A DNA stretch of 64,000 nucleotides. Origin: an uncultured Gammaproteobacteria bacterium. GTDB taxonomy: Bacteria > Pseudomonadota > Gammaproteobacteria > DRJJ01. Position 1 is the stretch's first letter; each line of letters starts with the position of its first letter. The notes under the pieces are model-generated. The model saw only the letters and a list, made by a program, of their open reading frames with translations. It searched no databases and was not told the origin of the DNA. Shown piece after piece: positions 8,672 to 21,936 of the stretch. The position numbers were made by a program, and so were the translations under genes. The stretch is from the NCBI GenBank assembly GCA_947258795.1, contig CAMYJU010000003.1:62001-126000 (forward strand), in the 5' to 3' direction.

Positions 8672-11065
8672 TCAATAGGGCCACTTCCAGTCACGCGCTT
8701 CGGGTTTGTCGATGCCGTGCTCGTGCGCGTAGTTGCGGCATTCGATCTGCATGTCACGCAGTTTTTCCTTCACGTGCGCACCGGCTACCTGCAGGCGTGG
8801 CACGCGGCTGATGACATCGATGGCCAGGCTGAAGCGGTCAATTTCGTTATTGATGGCCAGTTCCAGTGGCGTATTGATATTGCCCTTTTCCTTATAACCA
8901 CGCACATGCAGGTTGTTGTGATTGGTGCGCCGGTAGGCCAGGCGGTGAATCAGCCAGGGGTAGCCGTGGAAATTGAAAATAATCGGCTTGTCCACGGTGA
9001 ACAGGCCATCGAAGTCGCGATCGGACAGTCCGTGCGGATGTTCATCCTCCGATTGCATACAGAACAGGTCGACGACGTTAATGAAGCGGATTTTCAGGTC
9101 TTCGAAATGATCGCGCAACAGGGCCGTGGCCGCCAGTGCTTCCTGGGTGGGGATATCCCCACAGCCCACCATCACCACATCAGGCTCACTACCCTGGTCG
9201 TTGCTGGCCCAGTCCCAGATACCGATTCCCTTGGTACAGTGCTTGATGGCGGCCTCCATATCCAGGTACTGAATGTGCATTTGTTTGTCGGCGACGATGA
9301 CGTTGATATCGTCGTGACTGCGCAGACAATGATCGGCCACGGACAACAGGGTGTTGACGTCCGGCGGCAGGTAGATGCGCGTGACCTCCGGATTCTTGTT
9401 GACCACCACATCGAGGAAACCGGGATCCTGGTGGGTAAAACCGTTATGATCCTGGCGCCATACCGTGGAGGTGATCAGCAGGTTCAGGGAGGAGATCCGT
9501 GCCCGCCAGGGAATCTCTTCGCATATCGCCAGCCACTTGGCGTGCTGGTTATACATGGAATCGATCACGTGCACGAAGGCCTCGTAGGTGGCGAAAAAAC
9601 CATGCCGCCCGGTAAGCAGATAGCCTTCCAACCAACCCTCCAGGGTATGTTCGGAAAGCATTTCCAGTACCCGACCGTCGGGAGAGAGTTCGCCGCCATC
9701 CAGGTCTTCCGGCAGGAAATCAGACAGCCACAGCTTTTTACTCACCTCATAGATAGCATGTAATTTATTGGAGGTATTTTCATCCGGCCCGAAGACGCGG
9801 AAGTTGTCCATGTTCTTACGCATAATGTCACGCAGGAACTCGCCCAAGGGTGGTGTATTGGCCACCTCCATGCGCGCCGGCTCGGGCACCGCCACCCCGT
9901 ATGCGCGGAAGTCCGGCATGCGTAAGGCCTTGCGCAATAAACCACCATTGGCGTGCGGATTGGCGCTCATACGCCGCTCTCCGTTAGGCGCCAGGGCCCT
10001 CAGTTCCGGGAGCAGCCTGCCCTGTTCGTCAAACAGTTCCTCGGGCTTGTAACGCTTGAGCCAGTCTTCCAGCATCTGCAGGTGGGCCGGATTGTCGTGC
10101 ATGCCTGAGAGCGGTACCTGGTGTGCACGCCAGAATCCTTCGACTTTCTTGTCGTCGACATACTTCGGCCCGGTCCAACCCTTGGGTGTACGTAACACGA
10201 TCATCGGCCAGCGCGCGCGCGTCGCCGTGCCACTTTCGCGCGCCTGTTTTTGTATTAATCGTATATCCGCCAGGCAGTGGCCCATAGTCTCGGCCATGGT
10301 CTGGTGCAGCAGCATTGGATCATCCCCTTCTACGAAATAGGGATTCCAGCCATAGCCCCGGAACAGACTTTCCAGTTCCTCGTGTGAAATGCGTGATAGT
10401 AGCGTTGGGTTGTTGATCTTGTAGCCGTTCAGATGCAGGATCGGCAGTACCGCGCCGTCGCGGATGGGGTTCAGGAACTTATTCGAATGCCAGGACGTGG
10501 CGAGCGGGCCGGTTTCCGCTTCGCCATCCCCGACCGCGACTGCCACCAGCAGGTCGGGATTGTCGAAAGCCGCACCGAAAGCATGCGAAATACTGTAGCC
10601 CAACTCACCGCCTTCGTGAATCGAGCCCGGTGTTTCCGGCGTACAGTGGCTGCCGATGCCACCGGGAAACGAGAATTGCCTGAAGAAATTCTGCATGCCT
10701 TCTGCGTCTTCGCTCATATCCGGGTAGATCTCGGAGTACGTGCCCTCCAGGTAGACCGGCGCCAGCACTCCGGGTGCACCATGCCCCGGACCGGCCAGGA
10801 AAATCGCGTTCAGATCATGATTTACAATCAGCCGGTTAAGATGGGTATACATGAAGGACAGTCCAGGACTCGCGCCCCAGTGTCCCAACAGGCGGTTCTT
10901 GATGTGTTCGGGTTTCAACGGCTCTTTGAGCAGGGGATTTTCCAGCAAATAGATCATGCCCGCCGCCAGGTAGTTACAAGCACGCCAATAGGCGTCGACT
11001 TTTACGAGCACTTCTGGAGAGAGAGGTTTATCAGTGATTTCCAATTCGGATACGGCAACAGACAT
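8672..11065 (-). CDS. xfp: Phosphoketolase (xylulose-5-phosphate/fructose-6-phosphate)
   Basis: This thiamine-diphosphate enzyme cleaves xylulose 5-phosphate or fructose 6-phosphate to acetyl phosphate plus glyceraldehyde 3-phosphate or erythrose 4-phosphate. The 797-residue product has the usual length. Visible family motifs include [20 protein letters not shown] and the ThDP-binding segment [12 protein letters not shown] chose ATG 11065 because GGAGGT lies seven bases upstream; a start seven codons earlier would place that site inside the gene. Acetyl phosphate would go to the nearby AckA. The downstream glycogen phosphorylase gene is destroyed. Confidence 0.96.
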   Translation of the reverse strand: MSVAVSELEITDKPLSPEVLVKVDAYWRACNYLAAGMIYLLENPLLKEPLKPEHIKNRLLGHWGASPGLSFMYTHLNRLIVNHDLNAIFLAGPGHGAPGVLAPVYLEGTYSEIYPDMSEDAEGMQNFFRQFSFPGGIGSHCTPETPGSIHEGGELGYSISHAFGAAFDNPDLLVAVAVGDGEAETGPLATSWHSNKFLNPIRDGAVLPILHLNGYKINNPTLLSRISHEELESLFRGYGWNPYFVEGDDPMLLHQTMAETMGHCLADIRLIQKQARESGTATRARWPMIVLRTPKGWTGPKYVDDKKVEGFWRAHQVPLSGMHDNPAHLQMLEDWLKRYKPEELFDEQGRLLPELRALAPNGERRMSANPHANGGLLRKALRMPDFRAYGVAVPEPARMEVANTPPLGEFLRDIMRKNMDNFRVFGPDENTSNKLHAIYEVSKKLWLSDFLPEDLDGGELSPDGRVLEMLSEHTLEGWLEGYLLTGRHGFFATYEAFVHVIDSMYNQHAKWLAICEEIPWRARISSLNLLITSTVWRQDHNGFTHQDPGFLDVVVNKNPEVTRIYLPPDVNTLLSVADHCLRSHDDINVIVADKQMHIQYLDMEAAIKHCTKGIGIWDWASNDQGSEPDVVMVGCGDIPTQEALAATALLRDHFEDLKIRFINVVDLFCMQSEDEHPHGLSDRDFDGLFTVDKPIIFNFHGYPWLIHRLAYRRTNHNNLHVRGYKEKGNINTPLELAINNEIDRFSLAIDVISRVPRLQVAGAHVKEKLRDMQIECRNYAHEHGIDKPEARDWKWPY

Positions 11066-11183
11066 GGCGAATACCTCCATTATCAATCGACTATCGATTC
11101 AGCATAATTCTGTGCTAGTAAAAAATGTTTCCTGGGAGATTACGTTGAGAAGATTAAGTATAGGTCAGTGCCGGATTAGTACA

Positions 11184-11255
11184 AACGCAGGTAATTGTGT
11201 CCAGGTACACGCCGTATAGGAAATAGAAACCACCGATTTGGTAGGTTAATGGGAA
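11184..11255 (-). pseudogene. Fragment of a DAO-family FAD oxidoreductase gene
   Basis: About 24 codons on the minus strand translate to a peptide with LGGFY/YLDT-type features (IGGFYFLYGVYLDTITCV). It matches the segment ELGGFYIRQGGYLDTVTCI of the intact oxidoreductase at 4613-5692 at about 13 of 24 positions, and the DNA is also recognisably similar. The sequence on either side does not continue the match. It is therefore likely to be a scrap of a related gene lost by deletion, lying between phosphoketolase and the multicopper oxidase. A chance match is possible for so short a piece. Confidence 0.4.
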
Positions 11256-11330
11256 TGCCAGGGGCTCAGGTTCTAATCGTCTGTGCCCTCCGGTCACGAT
11301 CACATGGTCAGTAGTAGAAATGTGGGAATA

Positions 11331-11360
11331 AAAAAAGCCAGGCATAAGCCTGGCTTTTTT
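11331..11360. terminator. Bidirectional intrinsic terminator
   Basis: An eight-base stem AGCCAGGC/GCCTGGCT with a four-base loop is flanked by six A on one side and six T on the other. It ends transcription of the multicopper oxidase gene, whose stop is 23 bases away on the minus strand. The flanking A and T runs allow it to work in both directions. Confidence 0.9.
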
Positions 11361-11382
11361 GGTTACGAGCCGAAGTTGATGC

Positions 11383-13068
11383 CTAGGGCACAACCTGCAT
11401 GAAGCTCATCATGCCGCGGTCTGCGTGCTCGAGCAGATGGCAGTGGAACACCCAGCCACCCGAGGTGTCGATGCCAGGGACCTTGCCTGAGGCAAAGATC
11501 TGACCTTCACGACCGGTGTCATCAAACTTGACCGCCAGGCGCATGACCGTGCGGCTGCGCATCATGGCCCCGGGGCGGCGCGGCACGTAGATGGTGTCCT
11601 TGTCTTCGGTGAACGCCGCCGGTACGGTGTAGTTATTGTCCGGGTTGTCCATATCGATGAATTGGGTATCGATATGCTGGAACATGAAGCCATGCAGGTG
11701 GAAATTGTGATCGCCACCGGTCATATTCCAGACCTCGATGATGCGGGTCTCATTGGGCTTGACCATCGGCGCGTCAGCAGCAGTCACCATGTCGAAAGGC
11801 AGGCCCATGCCGTTTTTCATCATCACGAAGAAGTTCAGGTCGCCGTTCGCATCCGGCTGGCTGTGCCCGAAGCGCACCGGTACCATCGCTGCGCCTGTGG
11901 TATCCACTGCGGTGACCGGGCGCAGGGATGAAGGCGGTATATATTCGATGCTCGGTTTCCTATGTTTCTTGACTTCAAATGTCGCCAGAATCTGCTTCGC
12001 TGCGCGGCCATCATGATGGGCATGGCCAAAACCGATTGTGCCATCCGGTTGGTAGAAGGCACTGTGTCGGCCGCGGGCCATGTCATGCCATTCGAGATGG
12101 ATTTCCTCTTCTGTGCCGGTCGGGGTAAACACGACATCGGCGCGCTCACCCGGGGTCAACAACAGGCCTTTCGACAGGTCAGGATCAGAAATATAGCTGA
12201 CCGACCCGTCATGTCCATGTTCAGCGATGGTCGGGATCGCCGGGATTTCGACCGGGTTGGTGATCAGGCCGGCGTCGCCACCGATGCGCCACATGCGCAG
12301 GCCGTGACTGAGTGACAGGCGCATAAAGCGGGTATTGGAGACGTTGACCAGACGCAAGCGGGTGGGCTTGCGCTTGTGGATCTTGATCTCCGCTTGTTGC
12401 TGTCCATTGACCAGCAGCACATTACCCTCGCGGCCGTTGACCTGCATCGAGGCATTGGCCAGTGGATCGGTCGGATAGAACTCGGCAACCTGGCCGTTTT
12501 CGTCCAGCAGGATGTCGTCCAGTACCAGCACCTTGGCCTTCTTCGGTAGTCCGAACGCCTTGTCCTCTGCCTTGTCGCGTACGACCAGTGCGCCGGCCAG
12601 GCCCTTTTCAACCTGTTCGTTGGAACGCACATGCGGGTGATACCAGAAGGTTGCGGCACGCAGCAGGGCAAACTCGTATCGGAAGTAGCCTCCGGGCTGG
12701 ACCGGGTTTTGCGCTATATTGCTGCCATCCATATTGGCCGGCAGCTCCAGACCATGCCAGTGTACCGTGGTCTCTTCATCCAGGTAGTTATAGAAGTGAA
12801 CAATCAGTTTGTTACCGACGTCCGCGCGGATGGTCGGGCCGGGCATGATGCCGTTATAGGTCCACACGCGGGTGGACTGATCCGAGTCATCTTCGAATTC
12901 GATATCGGCCTCGGTCGCATACAGCACGACCTCGACAATATCATCATCCGGATTAATATCCGGCAAGATACGGGTTTTGTATTTGTCGCCTGCGACGGCG
13001 ACCTGTGTCAGCAGGGCCGAGATCGCAAACAAAGACAGCAAACGCTTGCTAAGGCTAAACGGGTTCAT
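11383..13068 (-). CDS. Periplasmic multicopper oxidase
   Basis: A 561-residue blue copper oxidase, secreted by a Sec-type signal peptide (LLSLFAISALLTQVAVA, cleaved near residue 26). All four copper-binding motifs are present: HWHG at about 103, HPH at about 145, HNFHLHG near 460 and HCHLLEHADRGMM near the end, so type 1, 2 and 3 copper sites should form. I chose ATG 13068, with GGAGGAG upstream; an in-frame TTG five codons earlier overlaps that site. Substrate cannot be told: copper tolerance, metal oxidation or oxidation of organic compounds are all possible. A Met-rich copper-tolerance segment is not obvious. It is transcribed away from parA. Confidence 0.92.
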   Translation of the reverse strand: MNPFSLSKRLLSLFAISALLTQVAVAGDKYKTRILPDINPDDDIVEVVLYATEADIEFEDDSDQSTRVWTYNGIMPGPTIRADVGNKLIVHFYNYLDEETTVHWHGLELPANMDGSNIAQNPVQPGGYFRYEFALLRAATFWYHPHVRSNEQVEKGLAGALVVRDKAEDKAFGLPKKAKVLVLDDILLDENGQVAEFYPTDPLANASMQVNGREGNVLLVNGQQQAEIKIHKRKPTRLRLVNVSNTRFMRLSLSHGLRMWRIGGDAGLITNPVEIPAIPTIAEHGHDGSVSYISDPDLSKGLLLTPGERADVVFTPTGTEEEIHLEWHDMARGRHSAFYQPDGTIGFGHAHHDGRAAKQILATFEVKKHRKPSIEYIPPSSLRPVTAVDTTGAAMVPVRFGHSQPDANGDLNFFVMMKNGMGLPFDMVTAADAPMVKPNETRIIEVWNMTGGDHNFHLHGFMFQHIDTQFIDMDNPDNNYTVPAAFTEDKDTIYVPRRPGAMMRSRTVMRLAVKFDDTGREGQIFASGKVPGIDTSGGWVFHCHLLEHADRGMMSFMQVVP

Positions 13069-13525
13069 TTTTTTCTCCTCCAAGTCTCCACGCCTATTTT
13101 TAGTAAAAAAACAGACATTTACATCCCGGTAAGACGACTAGTCATCCAGATTAAGTAATGGACGGATTTTTATTGTGTCAGCAACGCTAGCAAATTTATG
13201 TGTAAAAGTCACAATAATAGTGTGCTTTGAGCACATAAATACCTTATATACACTCGAGTATTTTATGGATAGCGTGCTGACAAACAGAGATCTCGGCTTG
13301 TTTGCTTGATCGGGTATCCGGATAATAGCCGGAGCTTGTGTAGGTTTTATGACAGCAGCTGTAATCACCCGGATTACTGAAAACTATCATTAAGTAGCGC
13401 AATCCGGTAAAGGCCAGGCTGTACAACCGATTGAATTTTTTATTTTTAATTTTTTATTGTTATTCCATACCCGGCTCAGGTTAAACTCATAGGCCCGACT
13501 TGGGGCTCGGCTCACTATTTCGCTT
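13069..13525. other. Intergenic region between multicopper oxidase and parA
   Basis: No convincing gene is seen. The region should hold the divergent promoters for the oxidase and parA. It contains an imperfect palindrome at 13133-13146 with a perfect core GACTAGTC, and a very AT-rich tract at about 13434-13464 just upstream of parA. No parS-like site (TGTTTCACGTGAAACA) was seen here. Confidence 0.5.
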
Positions 13526-14338
13526 ATGACCAGAATACTTGCCATTGCCAATCAAAAAGGTGGCGTGGGTAAAACCACCACCACGGTCAATCTGGCCGCA
13601 TCGCTTGCAGCCACGCGCAAGCGTGTGTTGCTGGTGGACATGGACCCGCAGGGCAATGCGACCATGGGCAGTGGTGTGAACAAGAATGAGCTGGAGCAAT
13701 CCGGTTGCGAAGTCCTGCTCGGCGAGGCCCCGGTCAGCAGTGTGCGCGTCACACTGGAAGAGTCGAGTATCGATGTGCTGCCATCCAATGCTGACCTGAC
13801 TGCCGCCGAGGTGGCATTAATGCAGCAGGAGGGCCGCGAGCATAAACTGCGCGATGCACTGGATTCGATCAAACACGAGTATGACTATATATTGATCGAC
13901 TGCCCGCCGGCGTTGAATATGCTGACCATCAATGCGATGGTTGCGGCGCGTGGCGTGATTATTCCGATGCAATGTGAGTACTATGCGCTCGAGGGCCTGA
14001 CCGCATTGATGAATACCATTGAGCAGATCAAGGGCAGTGTCAATCCCGGGCTTGAGATCGAGGGGATATTGCGCACCATGTTCGATCCGCGTAATAACCT
14101 CGCCAACCAGGTGTCGTCACAGTTGATTCTGCATTTCGGCGACAAGGTCTATCGCACCATGATACCGCGCAATGTCAGGCTGGCCGAGGCGCCGAGCCAC
14201 GGTCTACCAATTATATTGTATGATAAGACCTCTCGTGGCGCCTTGTCCTACCTGGCGCTGGCTGGCGAGATGCTCAGGCGCGAGGAGAGCCAGGCGGCTG
14301 CGCCGATGGACGTCGGCAATACTGCACAGCAGGCCTGA
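13526..14338 (+). CDS. parA: Chromosome-partitioning ATPase ParA (Soj)
   Basis: ParA is a Walker-type ATPase that binds DNA when bound to ATP and, with ParB and parS sites, moves newly copied origins apart. The 270-residue protein begins with the deviant Walker A motif KGGVGKTTT near residue 11 and has the Walker A' region DMDPQGNAT and Walker B segment YILIDCPPALN. It lacks the N-terminal DNA-binding extension found in plasmid type Ia ParA proteins, so it is the chromosomal type. It lies 52 bases before parB. Confidence 0.95.
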   Translation: MTRILAIANQKGGVGKTTTTVNLAASLAATRKRVLLVDMDPQGNATMGSGVNKNELEQSGCEVLLGEAPVSSVRVTLEESSIDVLPSNADLTAAEVALMQQEGREHKLRDALDSIKHEYDYILIDCPPALNMLTINAMVAARGVIIPMQCEYYALEGLTALMNTIEQIKGSVNPGLEIEGILRTMFDPRNNLANQVSSQLILHFGDKVYRTMIPRNVRLAEAPSHGLPIILYDKTSRGALSYLALAGEMLRREESQAAAPMDVGNTAQQA

Positions 14339-14390
14339 GTAACAGTCACAGAGCGTGGCAAACACCAACAAATAGATTGATTTTCAGATA

Positions 14391-15269
14391 ATGGCTACAA
14401 AAAAACGCGGATTGGGGCGAGGACTGGATGCCCTGTTGGGGGGCGCAGTCTCTGCGTCAGCAACGACTACGGCTGAGGAAACAGAAGACGGTGTCCTCAA
14501 GGTATTACCGGTCGATGTGATCCAGCGCGGTCGTTACCAGCCGCGTGTCGATATGCACCAGGAATCGCTGGAAGAACTCGCCGATTCGATCCGCGTGCAG
14601 GGCGTGGTACAGCCAATCGTGGTGCGCCCGATCAGTGCGGGTAAATACGAAATCATCGCCGGTGAGCGGCGCTGGCGTGCGGCCCAGGTGGCCGGCCTGC
14701 AGGAAATCCCGACGGTCATCCGCGAGGTGTCTGACCGCGCCACGATCGCGATGGCGCTGATCGAGAATATCCAGCGTGAAGACCTGAATCCGATGGAAGA
14801 GGCCTATGCGCTGAAGCGCCTGATCGACGAATTCGAAATGACCCAGCAGCAGGCCGCCGAGGCGGTCGGGCGCTCGCGCACCGGGGTGACCAATCTGCTA
14901 CGCATGCTGGACCTGAGCGAAGGCGTCAAGGAAATGGTTACCCAAGGTAAGCTGGAGATGGGACATGCCCGTGCTCTGCTGGCACTGAAGGATGGCAGAC
15001 AGCTGGAGGCGGCCAAAACGGTGGTATCCAGGGGTAGCTCGGTGCGTGAAACCGAACGCCTGGTACGCAAGCTGCTCGGTGAGCAGGCCGGTAAGGCGAA
15101 AAAAGCCAAACCGCGCATCGATCCGGACATCCGCCGCCTGCAGGACGAGCTGTCCGAAAAGCTCGGTGCGATGGTACAGATTCAGCATGGCGGAAGCGGC
15201 AAGGGAAAACTGGTCATACGCTACAACAGCAGTGACGAGCTGGACGGGATTTTAGATCATTTTAGCTAG
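14391..15269 (+). CDS. parB: Chromosome-partitioning protein ParB (Spo0J)
   Basis: ParB is a CTP-binding clamp that loads at parS sites and partners ParA. The 292-residue protein has the N-terminal KKRGLGRGLDALL segment that stimulates ParA, the ParB/Srx CTP-binding motif GERRWRAA, then a helix-turn-helix region (QQQAAEAVGRSRTGVTNLLR), and a C-terminal dimerisation domain. The start is ATG at 14391. It follows parA and precedes the ATP synthase genes, as in Pseudomonas and relatives. Confidence 0.95.
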   Translation: MATKKRGLGRGLDALLGGAVSASATTTAEETEDGVLKVLPVDVIQRGRYQPRVDMHQESLEELADSIRVQGVVQPIVVRPISAGKYEIIAGERRWRAAQVAGLQEIPTVIREVSDRATIAMALIENIQREDLNPMEEAYALKRLIDEFEMTQQQAAEAVGRSRTGVTNLLRMLDLSEGVKEMVTQGKLEMGHARALLALKDGRQLEAAKTVVSRGSSVRETERLVRKLLGEQAGKAKKAKPRIDPDIRRLQDELSEKLGAMVQIQHGGSGKGKLVIRYNSSDELDGILDHFS

Positions 15270-15342
15270 TATCTTGTTGTTTTTATACATAATATTTAAT
15301 TCCCCTCGATTAATATCATTGATTGGCTGCTGTAAATATTTA

Positions 15343-15372
15343 TTGACCCCATGCATCCGATTTATATATACT
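15343..15372 (+). promoter_or_regulatory. Candidate sigma-70 promoter of the ATP synthase operon
   Basis: TTGACC at 15343 and TATACT at 15367, each one base from consensus, are 18 bases apart. They lie between the parB stop and the atpI start, in the position expected for the atp operon promoter. Transcription would start near 15380. Confidence 0.55.
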
Positions 15373-15451
15373 GCGCGCCGAAACGAACTCGGCAAAAAGC
15401 CCGGTCAATGGGGTGCGGCCTCGATACCTTGCCTGGAATGGTACTTTTCCC

Positions 15452-16703
<1,252 letters not shown>

Positions 16704-16738
16704 ACCGGTTTTACTGTTTAACACGTACCTAATTTTAG

Positions 16739-16990
<252 letters not shown>

Positions 16991-17043
16991 TATTAGGCTT
17001 CAGTACGTATTCGTCTTAACGAAACCATTCTGAAGGTTATCGC

Positions 17044-17523
17044 ATGAATATCAATTTAACTCTCATAGGACAGTCGATTACGTTCTTTGTGTTCGTGTGG
17101 TTCTGCATGAAATTTATCTGGCCGCCACTGACGAATGCCTTGCATGAGCGCAAGAAGCGAATCGCCGATGGTCTGGCTGCAGCAGAACGCGGTCAACATG
17201 AACAAAAGCTTGCACAGGAGCGCGCAACCGAGACCCTGCGTGATTCCAAGACACAGGCTGGCGATATCATCAATCAGTCTCAAAAACGTGCCAGTGAAAT
17301 CATTGAAGAAGCCAAGAGCGATTCGCGCACTGAGGGCGAACGCTTGCTCAATGCGGCCAGGGCCGAGATCGAGCAGGAAGTTAATCGTGCTCGTGAAGAA
17401 CTGCGCAAGCAGGTGGCTACACTGGCTCTGACAGGAGCTGGCAAGGTACTGGAACGGGAAATCGATGAGGCTACTCACAGCAAACTGCTGGATGAGCTGG
17501 CCAAGCAGATTCAGGCAGGCTAA
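17044..17523 (+). CDS. atpF: ATP synthase F0 subunit b
   Basis: Subunit b is the peripheral stalk. The 159-residue protein has one N-terminal transmembrane segment ([20 protein letters not shown]) followed by a long, charged helix that forms the dimeric coiled coil reaching F1. Length and composition are normal. Its last base overlaps the first base of atpH (TAATG), consistent with coupled translation. Confidence 0.96.
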   Translation: MNINLTLIGQSITFFVFVWFCMKFIWPPLTNALHERKKRIADGLAAAERGQHEQKLAQERATETLRDSKTQAGDIINQSQKRASEIIEEAKSDSRTEGERLLNAARAEIEQEVNRAREELRKQVATLALTGAGKVLEREIDEATHSKLLDELAKQIQAG

Positions 17524-18059
17524 TGGCTGAATTAACCACCATCGCAAGACCATACGCTCAGGCCGTTTTCAAGCATGCGCAGGAGAACGACAGCTTTGAT
17601 CAATGGTCAGACATGCTCGAGTCGGCGTCTTCAGTAGTGCAGGATTCAGCCATGTGTGAGGCAATGGCTAGCGCCAGGCTGAGCCGTGAACAAATCATCA
17701 GCATGTTGATCGATGTTTGCGCCGATGCCCTGAATGATCAGGGACGCAATCTGATCCGCTTGCTGGATGAAAACGACAAGCTGACGTTATTACCAGAAAT
17801 CGCGACTGTTTATGAACAGTATCGCGCCGAAGCCGAACAGACCGTAGAGGCGAAAATGGTCTCCGCTTACCCGGTTAGTGAATCCCAGCAGGAAATGATT
17901 GCAGCAGCATTGGCAAAAAGGCTGGGTAGCAAGGTAAGTCTGGACGTTAGTGTCGACCAGACCCTGCTAGGCGGTGCCGTTATACGTGCCGGTGACATGA
18001 TTATCGACGGTTCGGTACAGGGCAAGCTGAACAAGCTGGCCAGTACCATGAACCAATAA
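17523..18059 (+). CDS. atpH: ATP synthase F1 subunit delta
   Basis: Delta joins the b-subunit stalk to the top of the F1 head. The 178-residue product has the N-terminal helical domain (TTIARPYAQAVFKHA, the signature start) and the C-terminal part with LLGGAVIRAGD and IIDGSVQGKLNKLA, typical of the OSCP/delta family. It overlaps atpF by one base and is 13 bases before atpA. Confidence 0.95.
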   Translation: MAELTTIARPYAQAVFKHAQENDSFDQWSDMLESASSVVQDSAMCEAMASARLSREQIISMLIDVCADALNDQGRNLIRLLDENDKLTLLPEIATVYEQYRAEAEQTVEAKMVSAYPVSESQQEMIAAALAKRLGSKVSLDVSVDQTLLGGAVIRAGDMIIDGSVQGKLNKLASTMNQ

Positions 18060-18072
18060 GAGGACTTAGGTT

Positions 18073-19614
18073 ATGCAACTCAATCCATCCGAAATCAGCG
18101 AGCTGATCAAAAAACGCATCGATTCATTTGATGCAGCCGCGGAGGCCCGTAACGAGGGTACAGTCGTCAGTCTGACTGACGGTATTGTACGTGTACACGG
18201 GCTGGGTGACGTAATGGCCGGCGAAATGCTTGAGTTTCCCGGTGACACATACGGTATGGCACTCAACCTGGAACGTGATTCCGTAGGTGTGGTTATTCTC
18301 GGTTCCTATAAACACATTACTGAAGGTGACAGCGTCAAGTGTACCGGACGTATTCTGGAAGTACCTGTTGGTGGGGCACTGCTCGGCCGTGTTGTTGACT
18401 CTCTGGGAATGCCGATCGATGGTAAGGGTGCAATCGGTACCGATCTGAGCTCGCCGATCGAAAAAGTGGCTCCAGGTGTTATCAGTCGAAAGTCAGTCGA
18501 CCAGCCGGTACAGACCGGTCTGAAATCCATTGACGCGATGGTGCCGATCGGACGTGGACAACGCGAACTGATCATCGGCGACCGCCAGACCGGTAAAACA
18601 GCTGTCGCAATCGATGCCATCATTAACCAAAAAGGTACCGGGGTTAAATGTATCTATGTGGCCGTTGGTCAGAAGGCATCTTCGGTTTCAGGTGTAGTAC
18701 GCAAGCTCGAGGAACACGGTGCCATGGAGCACACCATTGTGGTGGCTGCAACCGCTGCCGAGTCAGCAGCAATGCAGTTCATTGCACCCTACTCCGGTTG
18801 TGCAATGGGTGAATACTTCCGTGATCGGGGTGAAGACGCACTGATTATTTACGATGACCTGACCAAGCAGGCCTGGGCCTATCGTCAGGTTTCCCTGCTG
18901 CTGCGCAGGCCGCCGGGCCGTGAAGCCTATCCTGGTGACGTGTTCTACCTGCACTCCCGTCTGCTGGAGCGCGCTGCACGTGTTAATGAAAATTTCGTTG
19001 AACAGGCCACCAACGGTGAAGTCAAAGGCAAGACCGGTTCACTGACCGCCCTGCCGATTATCGAGACCCAGGCCGGTGACGTATCGGCCTTCGTACCGAC
19101 CAACGTGATCTCGATTACAGACGGTCAGATCTTCCTGGAATCCGATCTGTTCAACGCTGGTATCCGTCCTGCTATCAACGCCGGTCTTTCGGTATCACGT
19201 GTAGGTGGTGCCGCACAGACCAAGATCATCAAGAAGCTGGGCGGCGGTGTACGCCTGGCGCTGGCGCAGTTCCGTGAACTGGCGGCCTTCGCACAGTTCG
19301 CATCTGACCTGGACGAAGCAACCCGTAACCAGTTGGAACGTGGGCAGCGTGTAACCGAATTGATGAAGCAGAAACAGTACTCACCACTGAGCATCGCTGA
19401 AATGGCCGTATCCCTGTATGCAGCCAATGAAGGTTATCTTGATGATGTTGAAGTTAACAAGGTGGTTGATTTCGAGGCGGCGATGCACGCGTTTGTTAAC
19501 TCAAACAATGCCGATCTGATGGACAAGATCAACGAAGCAGGTGACTACGACGACGATATTGCAGCAGGTATCAAGGCTGCGATCGAAAGCTTCAAGTCGA
19601 CCAGTACCTGGTAA
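18073..19614 (+). CDS. atpA: ATP synthase F1 subunit alpha
   Basis: Alpha is the regulatory nucleotide-binding subunit of the F1 hexamer. The 513-residue length equals the E. coli protein. Walker A is GDRQTGKT near residue 170, and the alpha/beta signature segment [10 protein letters not shown] is present. The start has an AGAGGA ribosome-binding site. The gene is in the standard place between atpH and atpG. Confidence 0.97.
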   Translation: MQLNPSEISELIKKRIDSFDAAAEARNEGTVVSLTDGIVRVHGLGDVMAGEMLEFPGDTYGMALNLERDSVGVVILGSYKHITEGDSVKCTGRILEVPVGGALLGRVVDSLGMPIDGKGAIGTDLSSPIEKVAPGVISRKSVDQPVQTGLKSIDAMVPIGRGQRELIIGDRQTGKTAVAIDAIINQKGTGVKCIYVAVGQKASSVSGVVRKLEEHGAMEHTIVVAATAAESAAMQFIAPYSGCAMGEYFRDRGEDALIIYDDLTKQAWAYRQVSLLLRRPPGREAYPGDVFYLHSRLLERAARVNENFVEQATNGEVKGKTGSLTALPIIETQAGDVSAFVPTNVISITDGQIFLESDLFNAGIRPAINAGLSVSRVGGAAQTKIIKKLGGGVRLALAQFRELAAFAQFASDLDEATRNQLERGQRVTELMKQKQYSPLSIAEMAVSLYAANEGYLDDVEVNKVVDFEAAMHAFVNSNNADLMDKINEAGDYDDDIAAGIKAAIESFKSTSTW

Positions 19615-19629
19615 GAGGAGTAGCCGGCA

Positions 19630-20493
19630 ATGGCCAGCGGTAAAGAAATACGCACCCAGATCAAGAGCATCCAGAATACGCAGAAAATCACGCGTGCGAT
19701 GGAGATGGTTGCCGCATCCAAGATGCGCAAGGCCCAGGATCGCATGCAGGCCTCACGGCCGTATGCGGAAAAGATGGTCAATGTGATCGCTCACCTGGCG
19801 CAGGCACACTCGGAGTACAAGTCGACCTACATGATCGAGCGCGAAGTCAAACGGGTCGGTTTTATTATCATTTCCAGTGACCGCGGACTATGTGGTGGTC
19901 TGAATGCGAACCTGTTTCGTACCACATTGGCAGAAATGAAGGCCTGGGACGACAAGAACATCGACATCGATATGTGCACCATCGGCAGCAAGGCCAGCGG
20001 TTTTTTCAAGAGGCTGTCGGGTAACCTGCGCGCAAATACCACGCACCTTGGCGATGCACCAAAGCTTGAAGAGCTGCTGGGTGCGATCAAGGTCATGCTG
20101 GATGCGTACGAAGATGGCGAAATCGATCGTCTTTTTATCGCGCATAACGTGTTTGCCAACACCATGACCCAGAAGCCGAAAGTTGCTCAGCTGTTACCTA
20201 TTTCATCTCCCGAGAAGGATGAGGAAATAGAACATCACTGGGACTACATCTATGAGCCTGAGTCCAAGTCTGTACTTGATGCCCTGCTGATGCGTTATAT
20301 TGAGTCACTGGTCTACCAGGGTGTGGTGGAGAATATTGCCTGTGAGCAGGCTGCGCGGATGATCGCAATGAAGAGCGCCTCTGATAATGCAGGCGATCTT
20401 ATTGATGACCTGAACCTGTCGTATAACAAGGCACGTCAGGCTGCGATTACCCAGGAATTGTCAGAAATTGTTGCCGGTGCTGCTGCAGTTTAG
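19630..20493 (+). CDS. atpG: ATP synthase F1 subunit gamma
   Basis: Gamma is the rotating central shaft. The 287-residue protein has the conserved N-terminal helix ([20 protein letters not shown]) and the C-terminal helix ([20 protein letters not shown]) that form the coiled coil inside the head. Length is normal for gammaproteobacteria. It is 15 bases after atpA with a ribosome-binding site AAGAGGAG. Confidence 0.96.
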   Translation: MASGKEIRTQIKSIQNTQKITRAMEMVAASKMRKAQDRMQASRPYAEKMVNVIAHLAQAHSEYKSTYMIEREVKRVGFIIISSDRGLCGGLNANLFRTTLAEMKAWDDKNIDIDMCTIGSKASGFFKRLSGNLRANTTHLGDAPKLEELLGAIKVMLDAYEDGEIDRLFIAHNVFANTMTQKPKVAQLLPISSPEKDEEIEHHWDYIYEPESKSVLDALLMRYIESLVYQGVVENIACEQAARMIAMKSASDNAGDLIDDLNLSYNKARQAAITQELSEIVAGAAAV

Positions 20494-21912
<1,419 letters not shown>

Positions 21913-21936
21913 GCAACCTTCATACGGGACAGAATT

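Noticed and set aside
8657-9763. Long plus-strand open frame of 368 codons
   Set aside because: It is antisense to the phosphoketolase gene, whose minus-strand product has full-length family motifs; the plus-strand frame has no recognisable protein.
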